In this document: positions 32,887-42,067 of the stretch, one piece after another
Position numbering within the stretch: position 1 is the stretch's first letter
How the letters are laid out: the number at the start of each line of letters is the position of its first letter
Origin: Micromonospora craniellae
GTDB taxonomy: Bacteria > Actinomycetota > Actinomycetes > Mycobacteriales > Micromonosporaceae
Direction: 5' to 3'
NCBI RefSeq assembly: GCF_014764405.1
Contig: NZ_CP061725.1
Span: forward strand, 2,294,001 to 2,358,000
DNA length: 64,000 nt
Notes under the pieces: model-generated
What the model was told of the DNA's origin: nothing
Seen by the model: the letters and a program-made list of their open reading frames with translations, nothing else
Databases searched by the model: none
Made by a program: the position numbers and the translations under genes

Positions 32887-34100
32887 GCCTCCTCCAGCAG
32901 TCGGGCCAGAGCGGGGGTGAGAAACACCCCGCCCGGGTCGAGTCGACGCCGCGCCTGCCGGAAGTCGTCCCAGTGTGGGAAGAGCGGACGCAGCTCACGG
33001 GCGGTCAACCAGTGCTTCTTGCCCCAGTGCGGTCGACCGCCGTACTGGCGGAAGATCGCCTCCATGTCGCGGAAGTACTCCTCGTACGGCAACGAGACGT
33101 TCTGCAGGCAGGCGATGGTGGTGGTGGGCCGGTCGTAGGCGTTGCTGAGCCAGATGTCGTCGGCGGCGATCGTCCGCACCAACACCCGCCAGCCCACGAT
33201 GCGCCGGTGCCGGTTCAGGATCCGCTTCCGGACCTCGGCGAAGCAGGCCGCGAACGCCTCTGCCGGAAGCATGTACTCGATCTCCTCGAAGCGCAGGTCC
33301 CGGTTCTGCGGAATGGTCCGGTGGGTCGGGCCGATCTCCAGTTCCCGGGGTTCGCTCCACGGCGTTGACTCCAGCGCCCGGCGGGCCCCCCACATCTGCC
33401 CCTCGGGCAGGTCGTCGGCGCGGTTCATGGTGCGGATCTGGGTCAGGTCGCTGCGCGGGTACCAGTAGAAGTCCATGTTGCGGTTGGTGTGCTGCAACTC
33501 GGCCAGGTGGTCCAGGGTCCAGTCGACCGGCGCGCACCAGGCCCGTCGGCGCAGCTCGTACCGGGGCTGGGCGTCGAGGGTGATCTGAGTGACCACGCCC
33601 AACGCGCCGAGCGAGAGTCGAGCGGCGGGCAGCAGGTCGACGTTGCTGGTCGGCGAGATCTCCAGCGCCTCGCCGGTGCCGGTGACCAGCCGTACTCCGG
33701 CGACCTGGGTCGAGAGGTTGCCGAACCGGACGCCGGTGCCGTGCGTACCGGTGGCGGTGGCGCCCGCGATCGACTGGTAGTCGACGTCGCCGAGGTTCTC
33801 CATCGCCAGCCCGGCGTCGTAGAGGCTCTCGCCGAGCGCCTTCAACCGGCTGCCGCCCCACACGGTGACCTGATCGCCGTCCTGACCGATCACCCCGGCC
33901 ATCCGGTCCAGGCTGACCAGGGTCCCGTCGGTACGCACCAGCGGGCTCGACGAGTGACCCGAGCCGACCGGCCGCAGGTGCGTGCCCGACTCACGGGCCC
34001 GCAGCACCAGGTCGCGCAGTTCGTCCTCGTCGGCGGGCGCCGCGTGATCACCGGGGGTGAAGGACAGGCTGCCGGACCAGTTCACGAACGGGCGTGACAT
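32883..34100 (-). CDS. FAD-linked D-arabinono-1,4-lactone oxidase-like enzyme
   Basis: 405 residues. The N-terminal FAD domain has RPVGSGHSSSPL, with the His of the covalent-flavin VAO family, and IAGATATGTHGTG. The C-terminal ALO domain has MDFYWYPRSD, FEEIEYMLP and HWGKKHW, the latter part of the active site of aldonolactone oxidases. It oxidises a sugar lactone or alditol; the substrate is uncertain. Translationally coupled to the ASRT-family gene and divergent from the GH15 gene with 99 bp between. Confidence 0.88.
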   Translation of the reverse strand: MSRPFVNWSGSLSFTPGDHAAPADEDELRDLVLRARESGTHLRPVGSGHSSSPLVRTDGTLVSLDRMAGVIGQDGDQVTVWGGSRLKALGESLYDAGLAMENLGDVDYQSIAGATATGTHGTGVRFGNLSTQVAGVRLVTGTGEALEISPTSNVDLLPAARLSLGALGVVTQITLDAQPRYELRRRAWCAPVDWTLDHLAELQHTNRNMDFYWYPRSDLTQIRTMNRADDLPEGQMWGARRALESTPWSEPRELEIGPTHRTIPQNRDLRFEEIEYMLPAEAFAACFAEVRKRILNRHRRIVGWRVLVRTIAADDIWLSNAYDRPTTTIACLQNVSLPYEEYFRDMEAIFRQYGGRPHWGKKHWLTARELRPLFPHWDDFRQARRRLDPGGVFLTPALARLLEEA

Positions 34101-34199
34101 CCGCTACCTCTCTCCCTGCGGGCAGCACGCTTACCCCGCCTCCGCCCCGGGTAGTCGTAACCGCAGACGGCACCCCACCCACGTCCCTCCGGAGCTGCG

Positions 34200-35999
34200 A
34201 TGACCTTTCCCCCGATCGACTCGTACGCGTTCCTCTCCGACACCCACACCGCCGCGCTGGTCGCCGCCGACGGCGCGGTCGAGTGGTTCTGCGTGCCGCA
34301 TTTCGCCGGTGACGCCGTATTCGCCCGCCTGCTCGACCGGAAGGTCGGCGGCGCGCTCGACCTTTCCGTGGCCGGCTGCGACGGCCCGATCCGGCGGTAC
34401 CTGCCCGACACGCTGGTGCTGGAGAGCCGGTGGTCGACGCCCGACGGGGTGGCGGTCGTCAAGGACTTCCTCGCGGTGGCGCCGGGGGACGCCGTCCAGC
34501 CGCTGCGCGCGGACAAGGTGCTGGTGCGCCGGGTGACGGTGGAGGAGGGCACGGTCCGGCTGGCCGTGCGGATCCGGCCCCGCCCCGACCACGGCGCCCG
34601 GGACACCGCGTGGGAACGGGTCGACGGGCGGTGGCGGGCCGCCGGCACCCCCCTCTGGGTGGACACCGACCTGCCGGCCGAGCACGGCGACGGGGTGCTG
34701 CGGATCGAGGCGGAGCTCTCCGCCGGTCAGCAGGCGGCAGTGCTGGTCGGCTACGACGAGGATGCCACCCGGGACGTCGATCCGGACGAGATGCTGGCGC
34801 GTACCTGCCGGACCTGGCAGGAGTGGTCCACCCGCAGCGACTATGCCGGTTTCGGCGCGGGTGCGGTCCGGCACAGCGCGTTGGTGCTGCGCGGGCTCTC
34901 CTTCGACGAGACCGGTGCGTTGATCGCCGCGCCGACCACCAGCTTGCCGGAGCACATCGGCGGGGTACGCAACTGGGACTACCGGTACGCCTGGCACCGG
35001 GACGCCGCGCTGCTGCTGCTCGCGTTGTTCCGTCTCGGGCACGCCGAGGAGGGCCGCCGCTACCTGCACTTCCTGCTCTCCGTCTGCACCGGCGACCTGC
35101 TCACCCCGCTGATCGGCATCCACGGTCACATCGACGAGGAGCGCGAGCTGTCGCACCTGGAGGGGTACGCCGGATCGCGGCCGGTCCGGGTCGGCAACGA
35201 GGCCGTCGAACAGGTGCAGTTCGACACGTACGGGCACATCCTGGACGCCGCGCTGGCGTACCACGAGTTGACCGGTGGGCTGACCGAGGACCAGTGGGCG
35301 CTGCTGCGCAAGCACGTCGAGGTGATGGCCGACCGGTGGAACGAGCCGGACCACGGCATCTGGGAGGTCCGTGGACCGCGCCAGCACTACGTCAACGCGA
35401 AGGTGATGACCTGGGTCTGCCTGGACCGGGGCATTCGGCTGGCCGAGCTGCTCGACGACCGGACGGCGGATGTCGACCGCTGGCGGGCGGCCCGCGACGC
35501 GGTGCACGCCGAGGTGCTCGAACGCGGTTTCGACCCGGAGGTCGGCAGCTTCGTGATGGCGTACGGCTCCACCGAGCTGGACGCCTCCCTGCTGCGCATC
35601 CCGCTGGTCGGCTTCCTGCCCGGCGACGACCCCCGGATGCAGTCCACCATCGACCGGCTCCGGCAGGAGCTGGAGGTCGGCCCCGCCCTGCTGCGCCGCT
35701 ACCGGGCCGACGACGGACTGCCCGGCGAGGAGGGCGCGTTCCTGCTCTGCTCGTTCGAGCTGGTCTCGGCGCTGGTGCTGGCCGGTCGACGGGACGAGGC
35801 CCGCAAGGCGTTCGACCAGCTCCTCAGCTACGCGGGTCCGCTCGGCCTGTACGCCGAACAGCTCGACGCCGACGGGACGGCGCTGGGCAACTACCCGCAG
35901 GCGTTCACGCACCTGGCCTTGATCGAGGCGGCGTTGAACCTCGACGAGGCCGGTGACCGGGAGGCCCTGCACGCCTGGGCCGCCCGCGGCGGCTCCTGA
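34200..35999 (+). CDS. Glycoside hydrolase family 15 protein
   Basis: 599 residues. The N-terminal beta domain (IDSYAFLSDTHTAALVAADGAVEWFC) and the (alpha/alpha)6 barrel with GGVRNWDYRYAWHRDA, GHIDEERELSHLEGY and WEVRGPRQHYVNAKVM are the GH15 pattern shared by glucoamylases and trehalases. Soluble and without a signal peptide, so a cytoplasmic glucan 1,4-alpha-glucosidase or trehalase is likely; sequence alone does not separate them. Confidence 0.9.
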   Translation: MTFPPIDSYAFLSDTHTAALVAADGAVEWFCVPHFAGDAVFARLLDRKVGGALDLSVAGCDGPIRRYLPDTLVLESRWSTPDGVAVVKDFLAVAPGDAVQPLRADKVLVRRVTVEEGTVRLAVRIRPRPDHGARDTAWERVDGRWRAAGTPLWVDTDLPAEHGDGVLRIEAELSAGQQAAVLVGYDEDATRDVDPDEMLARTCRTWQEWSTRSDYAGFGAGAVRHSALVLRGLSFDETGALIAAPTTSLPEHIGGVRNWDYRYAWHRDAALLLLALFRLGHAEEGRRYLHFLLSVCTGDLLTPLIGIHGHIDEERELSHLEGYAGSRPVRVGNEAVEQVQFDTYGHILDAALAYHELTGGLTEDQWALLRKHVEVMADRWNEPDHGIWEVRGPRQHYVNAKVMTWVCLDRGIRLAELLDDRTADVDRWRAARDAVHAEVLERGFDPEVGSFVMAYGSTELDASLLRIPLVGFLPGDDPRMQSTIDRLRQELEVGPALLRRYRADDGLPGEEGAFLLCSFELVSALVLAGRRDEARKAFDQLLSYAGPLGLYAEQLDADGTALGNYPQAFTHLALIEAALNLDEAGDREALHAWAARGGS

Positions 36000-36079
36000 C
36001 CGCAGCGGCCAGGCCGGCTGACCTCGGCGCTTTCCGTTCCGGCGGGAACCATGCCGGGTCCGGGAGCGACTACGAATAC

Positions 36080-36877
36080 ATGGGGTGTGAGCAGTGGCGG
36101 GAGATTCTCTCGGCGCAGTTGGACGGCGAGGCGACGGCAGATGAGCTGCACGGGGTCGACCTGCACCTGAGCAGGTGCGCCGGTTGCCGCCGGTGGCTGG
36201 ACACCGCGGCGACGGTGACCCGGCGGGCGCGTACCCAGGTGGTGACCGCGCTGCCGGACCTGACCGCCACGATCCTCGCCGCCGCACCGCCGCCGCGCCG
36301 GGGCTGGCGCGTCCGGCTCGCCGCCGTCACGCCGCGTGTCGACCTGTTCACGTCGCTGGCCGGACGTGCCCGTACGATCACCGGGCTGCGCGTGGCGCTG
36401 GGCCTGCTCGGCGCGGTGCAACTGGTGCTCGGCCTGGCGCAGATCGGCCGGGCCGGGGCGGCCGAGCACGGGCACGCCACCGGCCAGCACCTGTGGCACG
36501 AGTCCGCCGCCTGGAACGTGGCGGTCGGCGCCGGATTCCTCTTCGTCGCGCTGCGCCGGACCGCTCCGTCCGGGCTGCTGCCGATGCTCAGCGCCTTCGT
36601 GGCCACCCTGGTCCTGCTCTCGGTCAACGACCTGGTCACCTCGCAGGTCGCCGTGGAACGGCTGATCAGCCACGGGTTCCTGGTGGTCGGTTACCTGATC
36701 ACCGTGTTGCTGGCCCGCAGCCTGCGTCGCCTCGGTGACCCGAGCGACCGGCAGCGACCCGAGCGCTCCCGCTGGCGGCTGCGGCTCGACGAGGTCGACG
36801 AGCCCGCGCCGCTGCGGCTGCTGCCGCCGCACTCGGCCCAGGCCCGGCACGGTCACGACCACCGCCGCGCTGCCTGA
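36080..36877 (+). CDS. Zinc-finger membrane protein, probable anti-sigma factor
   Basis: 265 residues. The N terminus has the anti-sigma zinc motif H29-x3-C33-x2-C36 (HLSRCAGC). Several membrane helices follow (GLRVALGLLGAVQLVLGLAQ, NVAVGAGFLFVALR, SGLLPMLSAFVATLVLLSV, FLVVGYLITVLLA), then a charged tail. It is convergent with an ECF sigma gene, the likely partner; the polytopic C terminus is larger than in simple anti-sigma factors. Confidence 0.78.
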   Translation: MGCEQWREILSAQLDGEATADELHGVDLHLSRCAGCRRWLDTAATVTRRARTQVVTALPDLTATILAAAPPPRRGWRVRLAAVTPRVDLFTSLAGRARTITGLRVALGLLGAVQLVLGLAQIGRAGAAEHGHATGQHLWHESAAWNVAVGAGFLFVALRRTAPSGLLPMLSAFVATLVLLSVNDLVTSQVAVERLISHGFLVVGYLITVLLARSLRRLGDPSDRQRPERSRWRLRLDEVDEPAPLRLLPPHSAQARHGHDHRRAA

Positions 36878-36892
36878 CGGCGCGGTCCCAGT

Positions 36893-36940
36893 CGGGGCCG
36901 GGACGGCACCGCGTCAGCCGGCGGTGCCGTCCCGGCCCCG
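36893..36940. terminator. Strong bidirectional hairpin between convergent genes
   Basis: Perfect 20-bp arms CGGGGCCGGGACGGCACCGC (36893-36912) and its complement (36921-36940) with an 8-base loop. It separates the zinc-finger protein gene from the sigma gene and overlaps the last codons of the latter. Confidence 0.85.
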
Positions 36941-37495
36941 ATGTCGGTGCGGGGTCGCCGGCGCCATCGCCGCGACGAGGTCCTCGCGGGCGCGGGCCAC
37001 CCGGGACCGGATCGTGCCGACCGGTACGTCGCACACCTGGGCCGCCTCGGCGTAGGAGAGCCCCAGCAGTTGGGTGGCGACGAACGCCTCCCGCCGCTCG
37101 TGGACGAGCCCGTCCAGGAGCCCACGCAGCACCACCTGCTCGTCCACGGCGGCCTCGACGCCGCCCGGGGTCGCCTCGGCGGCGGCCTGCCAGTCGGCGA
37201 GGTTGGCGGTGCGGGGCCGGGCCACGGCCGCCCGCACCTGGTCGACGGCGACCCGGCGGGCGATGGAGAGCAGCCAGGTCCGGGCGCTGGAACGGCCGGC
37301 GAACGAGGGCAGCGCCCGCCAGGCCCGCAGGTACGTCTCCTGGACCAGGTCGTCGACCTCCCGCACCCCGGGCAGGTGGGCCAGGAACCGCCGTACGTCG
37401 TGCTGCGTGGCGCGCACGAACGCGGCGGCGGCGGCCTGGTCGCCCCGCCCCGCGGCGAACGCGTACCCGCTGATGTCGTCGGTCACGGCAGTCAT
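36914..37495 (-). CDS. ECF RNA polymerase sigma factor
   Basis: 193 residues. Region 2 (FVRATQHDVRRFLAHL to DDLVQETYLRAWRALPSF) and region 4 (LLGLSYAEAAQVCDVPVGTIRSRVARARE) are complete. Directs RNA polymerase to a small regulon. The convergent zinc-finger membrane protein is the candidate anti-sigma factor. Confidence 0.93.
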   Translation of the reverse strand: MTAVTDDISGYAFAAGRGDQAAAAAFVRATQHDVRRFLAHLPGVREVDDLVQETYLRAWRALPSFAGRSSARTWLLSIARRVAVDQVRAAVARPRTANLADWQAAAEATPGGVEAAVDEQVVLRGLLDGLVHERREAFVATQLLGLSYAEAAQVCDVPVGTIRSRVARAREDLVAAMAPATPHRHRGRDGTAG

Positions 37496-37559
37496 CGCCG
37501 TATTGGTCGCTCGGACGCCCGGGTTGGTTCCCGGCGCCGGGCGGAATTCGTCGGCGCAC

Positions 37560-37599
37560 GCGACACCGCCGGGCCGACGATGCGGCCCGGCGGTGTCGC
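37560..37599 (-). terminator. Hairpin terminator after the CsbD gene
   Basis: GCGACACCGCCGGGCC pairs perfectly with 37584-37599 across an 8-base loop, 13 bp beyond the stop of the minus-strand CsbD gene. Confidence 0.8.
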
Positions 37600-37612
37600 A
37601 GGTTCGTTCCGG

Positions 37613-37786
37613 TCAGCTCCGGAAGACGTCCTTGATCTTCTCGCCCGCCTGCTTGAGGTTGGCGCGCGCCTGGTCGCCGCGACCCTCGGCCTCCAACCGC
37701 TCGTTGTCGGTGGCCCGGCCGACGCCTTCCTTCACCTTGCCGGTGGTGTTCTCGGTGGTGTTGTTGACCTTGTCCTCGAAGCCCAT
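37613..37786 (-). CDS. CsbD-family stress protein
   Basis: 57 residues starting MGFEDKVNNTTENTTGKVKE, then RLEAEGRGDQARANLKQAGEK. This is the short, hydrophilic, helix-rich CsbD family that is induced by general stress in many bacteria; molecular role unknown. The gene is complete with its own terminator. Confidence 0.92.
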   Translation of the reverse strand: MGFEDKVNNTTENTTGKVKEGVGRATDNERLEAEGRGDQARANLKQAGEKIKDVFRS

Positions 37787-37828
37787 GTCAGCCTCCCGGG
37801 GTATCGGCTCGTGCTCTTGCTACGCAGA

Positions 37829-40114
37829 TCAGGTACCCAGCCGAACCACACCGGAACCGTCTCGTTTCGAGGAAATCGGACGGAAGCGGCCTAGCCGGAG
37901 ACTGTTGGCGACCACGAACACCGAGGAGAAGGCCATCGCCGCACCGGCGATCATCGGGTTCAGCAGTCCGGCAGCGGCCAGCGGCAGGGCTGCCACGTTG
38001 TAGGCAAAGGCCCAGAACAGGTTCCCCTTGATCGTGCCGAGGGTGCTGCGGGCGAGCCGGATGGCGTCCACCGCGGCCAGCAGGTCGTCGCGGACCAGGG
38101 TCAGGTCGGACGCCTCGATCGCCACATCCGTACCGGTGCCCATGGCCAGCCCCAGGTCGGCCTGGGCGAGCGCGGCGGCGTCGTTGACCCCGTCGCCGAC
38201 CATCGCCACCGCCCGGCCCTCGGCCTGCAACCGCGCGACCACCTCGACCTTCTCGGTCGGCAGCACCTCGGCGATCACCTCGTCGATGCCGACCTCGGCG
38301 GCGACCGCCCGGGCGACGGTGGCGTTGTCGCCGGTGAGCAGCACCGGGGTCAGACCGAGGGCGCGCAGCCGCCGGACCGCCTCCCGGCTGGTCGGCTTGA
38401 CCTGGTCGGCCACCGCGAGCATGCCCCGCGCCCGCCCCGACCAGCCGACCAGCACCGCGGTACGTCCGGCCGCCTCCGCGGCGGTCGCCGCCCGCACCAG
38501 GTCCTCGGGTACGACGAGCCCCCGCTCGCGCAGCAGCCGGGCCCGACCGAGCAGCACCTCGTGGCCGTCCACCGTGCCGGTCACGCCCAGCCCCTCGGCG
38601 TTGGCGAAGCCGGTGACCGGCGGCAGCTCGCCCATCTCGGCGGCACCGGCGACGACCGCCCGGGCGACCGGGTGCTCGGAGCCGGACTCCAGCGCGGCGG
38701 CCAACCGCAGCACCTCGGCGCGCTGCTCGCCCTCGCCCGGGTGGACGTCGAGCAGCGTCATCCGGCCGGTGGTGACGGTGCCGGTCTTGTCCAGCACGAC
38801 GGTCTTCACCCGCCGGGTGGACTCCAGCGCCTCCGGCCCCTTGATCAGGACGCCGAACTGGGCACCCCGCCCGGTGCCGACCAGCAGCGCGGTCGGCGTG
38901 GCCAGGCCGAGGGCGCACGGGCAGGCGATGATCAGCACCGCCACCGCAGCGGTGAAGGCCGCGGTCGGCCCGGCGCCGGAGCCCAGCCACCAGCCCAGCG
39001 TGCCGGCGGCCAGGGCGATCACGATCGGGACGAAGATCCCGGAGATGCGGTCGGCGAGCCGCTGCGCGGCGGCCTTGCCGGTCTGCGCCTGCTCGACCAG
39101 CCGGGCCATCTGGGCCAGTTGGGTGTCGGCACCGACCCGGGTGGCGGTGACCACCAGCCGTCCGCCGGCGTTGACGCAGCCACCGACCACCGCGTCGCCC
39201 ACGCCCACCTCGACCGGCACCGACTCACCGGTGACCATGCTGGCGTCGACCGCCGAGGAGCCCTCGTGCACCGTGCCGTCGGTGGCGATCTTCTCGCCGG
39301 GCCGCACCACGAACCGGTCCCCCACCGCGAGCCGGTCGACCGGAATCCGGGTCTCCACGCCGTTGCGCAGCACGGCGACGTCCTTGGCGCCCAACTCCAG
39401 CAACGCCCGCAGCGCCGCGCCCGCGGTGCGCTTCGCGCGGGCCTCGAAGTACCGGCCCGCGAGGATGAACGCGGTGACCCCGGCCGCCGCCTCCAGATAG
39501 ATGTTGCCGGTGCCGTCGGTCCGGCTGATGGCGAAGCTGAACGGGTGGGTCATGCCGGGCGTGCCGGCGGTGCCCAGGAACAGCGCCCAGACCGACCAAC
39601 CGAGCGCGGCGAGCGTGCCCACCGAGACCAGGGTGTCCATGGTCGCCGCGCCGTGCCGCAGGTTGACCAGGGCGGCCCGGTGGAACGGCAGCCCGCCGTA
39701 GACCACCACCGGGGCGGCCAGCGTCAGCGACAGCCACTGCCAGTACGTGAACTGCCACGCCGGCACCATGGCCAGCGCGATCACCGGCACGGTCAGCACC
39801 ACCGACACCCACAGCCGGGTACGCAGCGGACGCAGCTCGTCCACCGGCGCGACGGCCTCCGGCGTGTCCTGCCGGGGCGGCGGCACCGCCGCCGTGTAGC
39901 CGGTCTTCTCGACCGTGGCGATCAGCTCCTGCGAGGTGACCGGGTCCGCGTAGGAGACGGTGGCCTTCTCGGTGGCGTAGTTCACGGTGGCCTGCACGCC
40001 GTCCAGGCGGTTCAGCTTCTTCTCGATGCGGGCGGCGCAGGAGGCGCAGGTCATGCCGCCGATGGACAACTCGATCAGGTTCGCTGCCGTGGGTAGGGGA
40101 CGGCTCGTGGTCAT
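37829..40114 (-). CDS. copA: Copper-exporting P1B-type ATPase CopA
   Basis: 761 residues. N-terminal HMA domain with GMTCASC, membrane helices, the A-domain loop MVTGESVPVE, transmembrane CPC motif (IIACPCALGLATP), phosphorylation site DKTGT and the hinge GDGVNDAAAL. Exports Cu(I) from the cytoplasm. It follows the copper-associated lipoprotein-like gene and copZ in one minus-strand operon, under the CsoR operators at 41371-41422. Confidence 0.95.
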   Translation of the reverse strand: MTTSRPLPTAANLIELSIGGMTCASCAARIEKKLNRLDGVQATVNYATEKATVSYADPVTSQELIATVEKTGYTAAVPPPRQDTPEAVAPVDELRPLRTRLWVSVVLTVPVIALAMVPAWQFTYWQWLSLTLAAPVVVYGGLPFHRAALVNLRHGAATMDTLVSVGTLAALGWSVWALFLGTAGTPGMTHPFSFAISRTDGTGNIYLEAAAGVTAFILAGRYFEARAKRTAGAALRALLELGAKDVAVLRNGVETRIPVDRLAVGDRFVVRPGEKIATDGTVHEGSSAVDASMVTGESVPVEVGVGDAVVGGCVNAGGRLVVTATRVGADTQLAQMARLVEQAQTGKAAAQRLADRISGIFVPIVIALAAGTLGWWLGSGAGPTAAFTAAVAVLIIACPCALGLATPTALLVGTGRGAQFGVLIKGPEALESTRRVKTVVLDKTGTVTTGRMTLLDVHPGEGEQRAEVLRLAAALESGSEHPVARAVVAGAAEMGELPPVTGFANAEGLGVTGTVDGHEVLLGRARLLRERGLVVPEDLVRAATAAEAAGRTAVLVGWSGRARGMLAVADQVKPTSREAVRRLRALGLTPVLLTGDNATVARAVAAEVGIDEVIAEVLPTEKVEVVARLQAEGRAVAMVGDGVNDAAALAQADLGLAMGTGTDVAIEASDLTLVRDDLLAAVDAIRLARSTLGTIKGNLFWAFAYNVAALPLAAAGLLNPMIAGAAMAFSSVFVVANSLRLGRFRPISSKRDGSGVVRLGT

Positions 40115-40125
40115 GGCTGGTCCCC

Positions 40126-41088
40126 TCAGTCGTGCCCGTGTCCGGGCGTACCGTGCCCGTCTTCGGGGGCGGTGGTGGGGCCGACCGGGTTCCCGACGTG
40201 CACCGTGAACTCGGCGGTGCGGACCACCCCGTCGTGGCGGAAGTCGAGATAGAGCCGGTAGGCGCCGACGGACGGGAACTCGGTCGCGAAGCTCACCCGG
40301 GGCCCGGGCTGCGTGCGTCCGTCGCCCGGTACCCCCTCCGGGTGCACGTGCAGGTACGCCAGGTCGCCCTGCCGCAGCGCGACCAGATGCCCGTACGCCC
40401 CGAGGTACGGCTCCAGGTCGGTGACGGGTACGCCGCCGTCGCGCTCGACGGTCAGCGTCAGCGTGGACGGGTGGCCCGGCTGCGGGTTGCCGTCCAGGGT
40501 GACCGTGTAGCCGTCGACCGTGGCTCTGCGTGCCGGGGCTGGCAACGGCTGCTCGGTCAGGGCACCGGGGACGGTCACGTCGACACCGAGCGTCAGTGGC
40601 TCGCCACCGGTCGGGGTGAAGTCCGCGAACGCCCGCCAGACACCGGGCGAGGTCAGTGGCGTGGCGACCCGCCAGGTGCCGTCCGGGGCCAGCTCGGGGT
40701 GCACGTGGCGGAAGCCGGAGAGGTCACGCCGGGCGACGATCAGGTGCATCGGCTTGTCGTGCACCACGTCGTACCCGGTCACCGGCCGGCTGTCCGGGCC
40801 GGTGATCCGGAAGGCGAACTCACCGGTCGGCGCGCCGACCGGCACGAGGGTGTAGCCGCGCTCGGAGACGAGCAGTCCGCCGGGCAGGTGCCCGGCCGCG
40901 CTCTCGCCGTGTCCGGCGCTCTCGTCGTGCCCGGCGAGGTCCGGGCCGTCGCCGTGGCTCGCCGCGCCGTCGTGGCCGGTGGCGGTGATCGGAGCCGCCG
41001 GGCCGGTCACCTGGCCGACGCCGTACGCCGCGCCGAACACCGCCGCGAGGCCGACCGCGAAGCCGCTCAGCTTCGTCGCCGTGTTCAT
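40126..41088 (-). CDS. Exported His-rich copper-operon protein
   Basis: 320 residues from ATG at 41088 (GAGGTG upstream). The N-terminal hydrophobic segment FAVGLAAVFGAAYGVG acts as signal or anchor. A His/Gly/Asp-rich stretch (TGHDGAASHGDG to AGHDESAGHGESAAGH) and C-terminal HGTPGHGHD could bind copper. Between lie two beta-sandwich-like repeats containing HLIVARRDLSGFRHVHPE and HLVALRQGDLAYLHVHPEG. The family is common next to copA in actinobacteria; an extracytoplasmic metal-buffering role is inference. Confidence 0.8.
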   Translation of the reverse strand: MNTATKLSGFAVGLAAVFGAAYGVGQVTGPAAPITATGHDGAASHGDGPDLAGHDESAGHGESAAGHLPGGLLVSERGYTLVPVGAPTGEFAFRITGPDSRPVTGYDVVHDKPMHLIVARRDLSGFRHVHPELAPDGTWRVATPLTSPGVWRAFADFTPTGGEPLTLGVDVTVPGALTEQPLPAPARRATVDGYTVTLDGNPQPGHPSTLTLTVERDGGVPVTDLEPYLGAYGHLVALRQGDLAYLHVHPEGVPGDGRTQPGPRVSFATEFPSVGAYRLYLDFRHDGVVRTAEFTVHVGNPVGPTTAPEDGHGTPGHGHD

Positions 41089-41113
41089 CGGGACACCTCG
41101 GTCTCCGGTCGCC

Positions 41114-41323
41114 TCAGGCGGCGACCAGCTCGTAGCCGGCCTCGTCGACCGCCGCCCGGACGGCGGCCGGGTCAAGGGGCCGCTGGCTGGTGACGGTGAT
41201 CTGGCCGGTGGCCAGGTCGACCTGGATGTCGTCGACACCCGGGATCGCGCCGACCTCGGCGCTGACCGCGCTGACGCAGTGGCCGCAGGTCATGCCCTGC
41301 ACCTGGTACGTCGTGGTGACCAT
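41114..41323 (-). CDS. copZ: Copper chaperone CopZ (HMA domain)
   Basis: 69 residues from ATG at 41323 with GGAGAG upstream. A single HMA fold with GMTCGHC. Shuttles Cu(I) to CopA and CsoR. First gene of the minus-strand copper operon. Confidence 0.93.
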   Translation of the reverse strand: MVTTTYQVQGMTCGHCVSAVSAEVGAIPGVDDIQVDLATGQITVTSQRPLDPAAVRAAVDEAGYELVAA

Positions 41324-41370
41324 GGCAACTCTCCTCTCCAGGCCCGTCCACCCGGGCGGGCACGCGCCAA

Positions 41371-41422
41371 ATACCCTCAGGGGGTATTGACAACCGCGAC
41401 CGTACCATACCCCCCAGGGGTA
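41371..41422. promoter_or_regulatory. Two CsoR-type operators between copZ and csoR
   Basis: ATACCCTCAGGGGGTAT (41371-41387) and TACCCCCCAGGGGTA (41408-41422) are GC-centred dyads of the CsoR type, one near each divergent gene. A TTGACA hexamer at 41387-41392 abuts the first. Repression of both directions is relieved when CsoR binds Cu(I). Confidence 0.8.
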
Positions 41423-41438
41423 CGTTATCCTCGTGTTC

Positions 41439-41735
41439 ATGAGCACACCCGCGCCGATCCGCGGCTACACCGCCAGCAAGGACCAACTGCTCGCCCGGCT
41501 GCGCCGGGTCGAGGGGCAGGTGCGCGGCGTCGAGAAGATGGTCGACGAGGATCGCTACTGCATCGACGTGCTCACCCAGATCTCCGCGATCCAGGCCGCG
41601 CTGGACAAGGTCGCCCTCGGCCTACTCGACGGGCACGCCCGGCACTGCATGCACGAGGGTGCCGCCGAGGGCCGCGCCGACGAGATGGCCTCCGAGATGA
41701 TGGCCGCCGTCGGTCGCCTGATGAAACGCGGCTGA
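41439..41735 (+). CDS. csoR: Copper-sensing repressor CsoR
   Basis: 98 residues from ATG at 41439. The all-helical DUF156 fold with LRRVEGQVRGVEKMVDEDRYC has the Cu(I) ligands C41, H66 and C70 (RHCMHE). The mRNA may have a very short leader, as the second operator is only 17 bp away. Divergent from the copper-export operon it controls. Confidence 0.95.
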   Translation: MSTPAPIRGYTASKDQLLARLRRVEGQVRGVEKMVDEDRYCIDVLTQISAIQAALDKVALGLLDGHARHCMHEGAAEGRADEMASEMMAAVGRLMKRG

Positions 41736-42067
41736 CCCGCCCCACCCAGCACGCCCGACCGGGTGCCTTTTCCGGCGTCCGGCTCCCGACACACGCTCGC
41801 GACCTGCGTTCCGATACTGATCTGGCTACCATTCGCCACGATGGCCAGCCGACACGGATGCCTCCCGGCCCCCGCCCGCCGTCGGGCGCGCACCGCCGTC
41901 GCAGCGCTTCTGCGACGGCTGGCCAGAGCCGGCCCCGCCCTCACGGTACGCGGCCATCCTGCCACGCTCGGGCCAATTCTGGGGCCCGCCGCAGCGGCCG
42001 TCCGGCGGCGCTGAACCAACCCGCCCGTCGGTACGTAGTTCGCCTTGGAATCGTTGGGAGACAATGA
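41736..42067. other. Spacer before YibE/F gene
   Basis: About 330 bases with no supportable gene; frames here are Arg/Pro-rich and short. It must contain the promoter for the next gene. Confidence 0.5.
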
